Shown: piece by piece, positions 60,963-64,000 of the stretch
How positions within the stretch are numbered: the first letter of the stretch is position 1
Layout of the letters: each line of letters starts with the position of its first letter
NCBI GenBank assembly: GCA_903895695.1
Contig: CAITUY010000188.1
Span: 1 to 64,000, forward strand
Origin: an uncultured bacterium
GTDB taxonomy: Bacteria; Verrucomicrobiota; Kiritimatiellia; CAIKKV01; CAITUY01
DNA: 64,000 nucleotides
Direction: 5' to 3'
Translations under genes and position numbers: made by a program
Notes under the pieces: generated by a model
Told to the model about the DNA's origin: nothing
The model's database searches: none
Seen by the model: only the letters and a program-made list of their open reading frames with translations

Positions 60963-62891
60963 TTATTTAGCCACTTCGAGAACCACTTCCGTTCTCTGTT
61001 TTGGGGGCTGTTTTACAGTTTGCGCGGCCCCTGTTTTACAGTTTGCGAGACGAGCCGGATTGCCGGTAGGGCCGACTTCCGAGTCCTTGATAAACTCGAG
61101 AGCATCGATCCTCTTGATCAAGCGTACCCGCCCAACCATCTTGGCCGTGTACTTCTCCGCAACCGCCCTTACGACCAGTTGACCCCTGCTCACCACGGCT
61201 GAGACCGGCACGTACTCCGATGCCAAGGCTTGAACCGCAAACCGGTCCAGATGCAGTCGACCGCCCAGCCCTACACGCTGCGTAGCGATCTTCTCTGCCC
61301 TCCAGAATGGCCGCATGGATCGTAGGGGTGGCACGGTCTTCCACGAGGCCCGCAGCAGCTCCAAAGCGTCTGTCTCCGGAATCCACACAACAGGAGCCGC
61401 TGCTGGCGGGGTCTCGACTGTATGGGGACGCATGGCCTCTACCTGAGATCTTACGGGCGCCAGCACGTCCACGCTGATACCGAGGCGGACCAGTGCCTCA
61501 ACATGGGTAGCCGCTTCTTCGGCAGGATCCATCACGATACGCTTACGATACTCCGCATCCGTCATGGCCGACCGCAGTGGATTGCGCAACACATAGTGCC
61601 GGTTGACCACGTCGTAGCCGGCACGCATGCGGTCCGCCAGTTCGGAGGCCGTCAGCTTCAACCCGAGTGGTGCGGCGTTCACGGTGGCAAAGGTACGCCG
61701 AAGGTCATGGCAACCCGGCGGCTCACTGCTGTGGTAGCAGCGTAACCCAAGCCGTGCGCCTTCCCGCCCCACCGACCTGTAGACCACCTGAGGGCTGCCG
61801 TCGTGCCCATCATTATCCACGATCAGCGCCACACCCCGGTACCGGGGCCGTATGTCCTCCAGGTAATGCTTCAGTAGTTTGCCGGTTTCCGGGTAGATGA
61901 TACCGAGGTGGGCCGTCACCTTACCCCGCATCTTCTGCGCCTCAGGGGGAAGCGTAACCTGATACGATCCGTCGGGCATTACGCGCACATTGTGCGTCAG
62001 GACAGCCGCCAGCTCCGACTTACGCATGGCTGTATCGATCAGCATCAACATGACAAGGCGATCACGTACCTGTAACCAGTTGCCCATGTCGACCGTCCGG
62101 AGGTCACGTACACGATCGACCTCCGCGGGGGGCAGGAAGTCACGCTGGGCCCGGTCCGTAAACGTGCTGTGCGGCACATCCGACAACGGGTTTGACGTGA
62201 GCAGCCCCTCTTTGCAGCAGGCCCGGTAGACGGTCGAGGCTTCACGTAGCGTGTGGACAGCGCGGCGGTACTGGGGATCGTCATCATCGGGATCCGGCAG
62301 CAGCCCTGCGATGTGCTCACTTGTCACCAACTCCAAGCCCCGTACGTCAAGCCGGCGCAGCAAGGCCAGCAACGCCACCAGGGCGCCATCACGCGTTGCC
62401 TGAGTCATCAGTTGCGGGCGACCATGCTTGGAGGCCGTACAGGCTGCCTTCTCGTGAAACCAGACCAGCGCCTTACGGGTCACCTCAGTCAGGCCCGCAA
62501 TGAACTTGAGGCGGTCATACTGCCGGGTATCGATCAAGCGGCGTATGACCACTCCATCCGGATTCACGGCTGCGTTATGCAGGGTAAAGATGTCGGAGGG
62601 CACCTGCCGTTCCATGGAGCGGTACCGCCGCCCCGTCTGGGTCCGTAAGCGACCCGCCTGAATGGCAGACCGGAAGCGACCCAGCAGATCCTCATCCATC
62701 TTCAACTCCCGGGTGAGCCCCTCCCGCCCCAACCAACGCTCGAACACGTTCAGGCTGGCGGCATGCTTCTTGTTGGCCCCGGTGACGGCCCTCAGCGCCA
62801 ACAGGTAGTCTGCTGAGGTTGTGCCGGCCTTCAAGGTAGGGGTGCTGACGAGACTGGCATCACGCAGGTCTATCGTACGTTCGCGCTTCAT
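60963..62891 (-). CDS. Tyrosine recombinase (integrase)
   Basis: A 642-residue protein with the tyrosine-recombinase catalytic core. The first arginine is in IDTAMRKSELAAV (Arg290), the HxxR box is in GCHDLRRTFATVN (His395, Arg398), and the nucleophile is Tyr433 in VVNRHYVLRN. About 280 residues of N-terminal DNA-binding region precede it, and the roughly 200-residue C-terminal extension is unusual for a simple phage integrase. It overlaps the upstream gene by ATGA. With the tRNA fragment it marks an integrative element whose right end is beyond the window. Confidence 0.9.
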   Translation of the reverse strand: MKRERTIDLRDASLVSTPTLKAGTTSADYLLALRAVTGANKKHAASLNVFERWLGREGLTRELKMDEDLLGRFRSAIQAGRLRTQTGRRYRSMERQVPSDIFTLHNAAVNPDGVVIRRLIDTRQYDRLKFIAGLTEVTRKALVWFHEKAACTASKHGRPQLMTQATRDGALVALLALLRRLDVRGLELVTSEHIAGLLPDPDDDDPQYRRAVHTLREASTVYRACCKEGLLTSNPLSDVPHSTFTDRAQRDFLPPAEVDRVRDLRTVDMGNWLQVRDRLVMLMLIDTAMRKSELAAVLTHNVRVMPDGSYQVTLPPEAQKMRGKVTAHLGIIYPETGKLLKHYLEDIRPRYRGVALIVDNDGHDGSPQVVYRSVGREGARLGLRCYHSSEPPGCHDLRRTFATVNAAPLGLKLTASELADRMRAGYDVVNRHYVLRNPLRSAMTDAEYRKRIVMDPAEEAATHVEALVRLGISVDVLAPVRSQVEAMRPHTVETPPAAAPVVWIPETDALELLRASWKTVPPLRSMRPFWRAEKIATQRVGLGGRLHLDRFAVQALASEYVPVSAVVSRGQLVVRAVAEKYTAKMVGRVRLIKRIDALEFIKDSEVGPTGNPARLANCKTGAAQTVKQPPKQRTEVVLEVAK

Positions 62892-63400
62892 GCCCGCACC
62901 TCCCCCACCCTCCGGACCTCTGCCGTTGCCGACTCCAGCGCTCTATTGACCGTCACGCGCACCGCATCGATTACGCGCGCCACAGTGTTTACGGCTTCGA
63001 CCAATGCCGTACCACCCCGCCCGGGCCAGCGCTCAGCGCATAGCCGGATCTCGACACCAGCAGGGCCACACGCCTCACGCGTGAAGTACCCCAGCGTCCC
63101 CAAAGACTCTGCCCAGGTTTTCACCGTCGTAACTGACACGTCCAACCTCGCTGCCACATCGGCATATTTCAGCCGGCAGCTCTCACCATCACCACACCGC
63201 TCGTTCACCACGGCAAGCAACGGCACTGCCGTTCCCGCCTGCTTGAGGGCCAAGGGATCCGCCAAGACCCCTACCGCCCGCTCTTCCGCCCGCATGGTCA
63301 ATCTATGCTGACTGCCCGCATTCCCCAAATCGGGGTGCCCGACCACTGCCGGGGCCTGATTGGTTACGCACGTCGTACTCCCGCTCGCTACCGTTTCCAT
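62888..63400 (-). CDS. Helix-turn-helix-type protein of the integrative element
   Basis: A 170-residue protein whose stop overlaps the integrase start. The middle section LALKQAGTAVPLLAVVNERCGDGESCRLKYADVAARLDVSVTTVKTWAESLGTLGYFTRE is a winged-helix-like DNA-binding domain. The last 50 residues are helical. A weak GAGG lies about 11 bases before the ATG; ATG at residue 35 is an alternative. It probably regulates excision or replication of the element. A CACGCG/CGCGTG hairpin lies upstream at 63439-63456. Confidence 0.6.
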   Translation of the reverse strand: METVASGSTTCVTNQAPAVVGHPDLGNAGSQHRLTMRAEERAVGVLADPLALKQAGTAVPLLAVVNERCGDGESCRLKYADVAARLDVSVTTVKTWAESLGTLGYFTREACGPAGVEIRLCAERWPGRGGTALVEAVNTVARVIDAVRVTVNRALESATAEVRRVGEVRA

Positions 63401-63514
63401 TCTGTTCCAACCTCAAGATCATCTTGTCTCCTGTAATTCACGCGTATCTGCGCGTGTCAACGACGTCACGGCTCTGGGCCCGTGATAAACCACGTAACTC
63501 GTCCACGTACGCTT

Positions 63515-64000
63515 TCAGGTTTTGGCTACGCTACCGCCTCCTGGATTCGTGGGTACGGCCCCTGTTACGCCGGTGTTGTGCGCCAGCCAATAATCAGGCG
63601 CGCATAACTCAACGATCCGGCAATCGCCACGCAGCACCCTGGAGGCGGCACGGTTACCTATCCGGTTGTGGAGTTGGTCGGGGCTGTAGTTCGACGTGTA
63701 GAAGGTGGGCATCTGCGCCTTGACCCGCAGGTCAATCAGGCGCTCGTAGGTCTCCCCCAGCATGCCGGTCAGGTCACCCTGTCCGACATCATCCAGAACC
63801 AGCACGCTGACTTGAGCGGCCGTAATGCCAATGTACTGGTCGAACAGGTAGTACCGTCCACCCCTGGCATGATCAGGAAACCGGTACTGGGGTCGCTCAC
63901 CCGGCGAGCAGTCCGCTAGATCCCTGCGGAACCTGTTGACCACCTCTCGCAGGTCCCAGAACGTGCAGGGCAAGCTCACGCCATACGTGTAGGGGTACAG
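63515..64000 (-). CDS. DnaC/IstB-like ATPase, C-terminal part, truncated by window edge
   Basis: The frame is open from the right edge (read LYPYTYGVSLPCTFWDLREVV) to the stop at 63515. The Walker B strand VSVLVLDDVG and sensor region LRVKAQMPTFYTSNYSPDQLHNRIGNRAASRVLRGDCRIVEL match helicase-loader-type AAA ATPases. The Walker A motif should lie outside the window. A helicase loader in an element with an integrase would support self-replication or conjugation-independent maintenance. IstB-type transposition helpers are the alternative. Confidence 0.65.
   Translation of the reverse strand: MYPYTYGVSLPCTFWDLREVVNRFRRDLADCSPGERPQYRFPDHARGGRYYLFDQYIGITAAQVSVLVLDDVGQGDLTGMLGETYERLIDLRVKAQMPTFYTSNYSPDQLHNRIGNRAASRVLRGDCRIVELCAPDYWLAHNTGVTGAVPTNPGGGSVAKT

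Overview
The window is a GC-rich chromosomal segment that most resembles the PVC superphylum (Kiritimatiellota, Lentisphaerota or Verrucomicrobiota). This is inferred from gene content only: dense secreted polysaccharide-degrading enzymes, very large heparinase-like proteins, SUMF1-domain and PQQ-propeller secreted proteins, a papain-like protease with a lectin-like region, a serpin, and URO-D-family methyltransferase-like genes. No rRNA, complete tRNA or CRISPR array was seen.

Layout. (1) 1-6.3 kb, minus strand: a sugar operon of GH38 mannosidase, D-lyxose/D-mannose isomerase, GH36 alpha-galactosidase and an MFS transporter cut off at the left edge by what looks like an IS21-type end. (2) 6.5-11.5 kb: an alpha/beta hydrolase converging on a coupled minus-strand operon (DegT-type aminotransferase, two amidohydrolases, ceramidase-like protein). 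(3) 11.7-12.5 kb: a zinc-ribbon protein and a small secreted protein. (4) 12.6-20.2 kb, minus: a tight operon of GntR-type regulator, 1281-aa heparinase-like enzyme, SUMF1-domain protein and PQQ-like propeller, with an inverted-repeat operator over the promoter. (5) 20.6-21.8 kb: a GH39/GH5-like glycosidase with a long hairpin element just downstream. (6) 22-24.2 kb: three adjacent toxin-antitoxin loci (MazEF-like, BrnTA with a nonsense-mutated toxin, Phd/VapC). (7) 24.2-37.1 kb, minus: a second glycan operon set (GH38-like, second giant heparinase-like enzyme, GH42-like protein, a smaller heparinase II/III protein, beta-helix protein).

(8) 37.2-41.3 kb, plus: HU, small and secreted proteins, with a histidine-kinase relic between them. 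(9) 41.3-47.7 kb: papain-like protease and large beta-helix protein (minus), then GNAT acetyltransferase and secreted serpin (plus). (10) 47.7-55.4 kb: an unrecognised protein coupled to a variant URO-D protein, a GH116-like glucosidase, an outer-membrane-like protein, a corrinoid-methyltransferase-like URO-D protein and a frameshifted DUF433 gene. (11) 55.5-60.5 kb: AbrB-type and Xre-type regulators, a PAS-rich histidine kinase divergent from a receiver / SpoIIAA-like / small membrane protein cluster. (12) 60.6-64 kb: the left boundary of an integrative element, with a tRNA-Val 3' fragment, tyrosine recombinase, a winged-helix-like protein and a DnaC/IstB-like ATPase running off the edge.

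How the genes fit together: the left 37 kb looks like two or three regulated glycan-utilisation loci. Glycans would be cut outside the cell by the giant lyase-like and beta-helix proteins, then trimmed by exo-glycosidases (GH36, GH38, GH42-like, GH39-like). Released mannose could be isomerised to fructose by the lyxose isomerase. Decay is frequent: an interrupted transporter, a nonsense brnT, a frameshifted DUF433 gene, a kinase relic and tRNA att fragments. All functions are read from sequence motifs; no database search was run.
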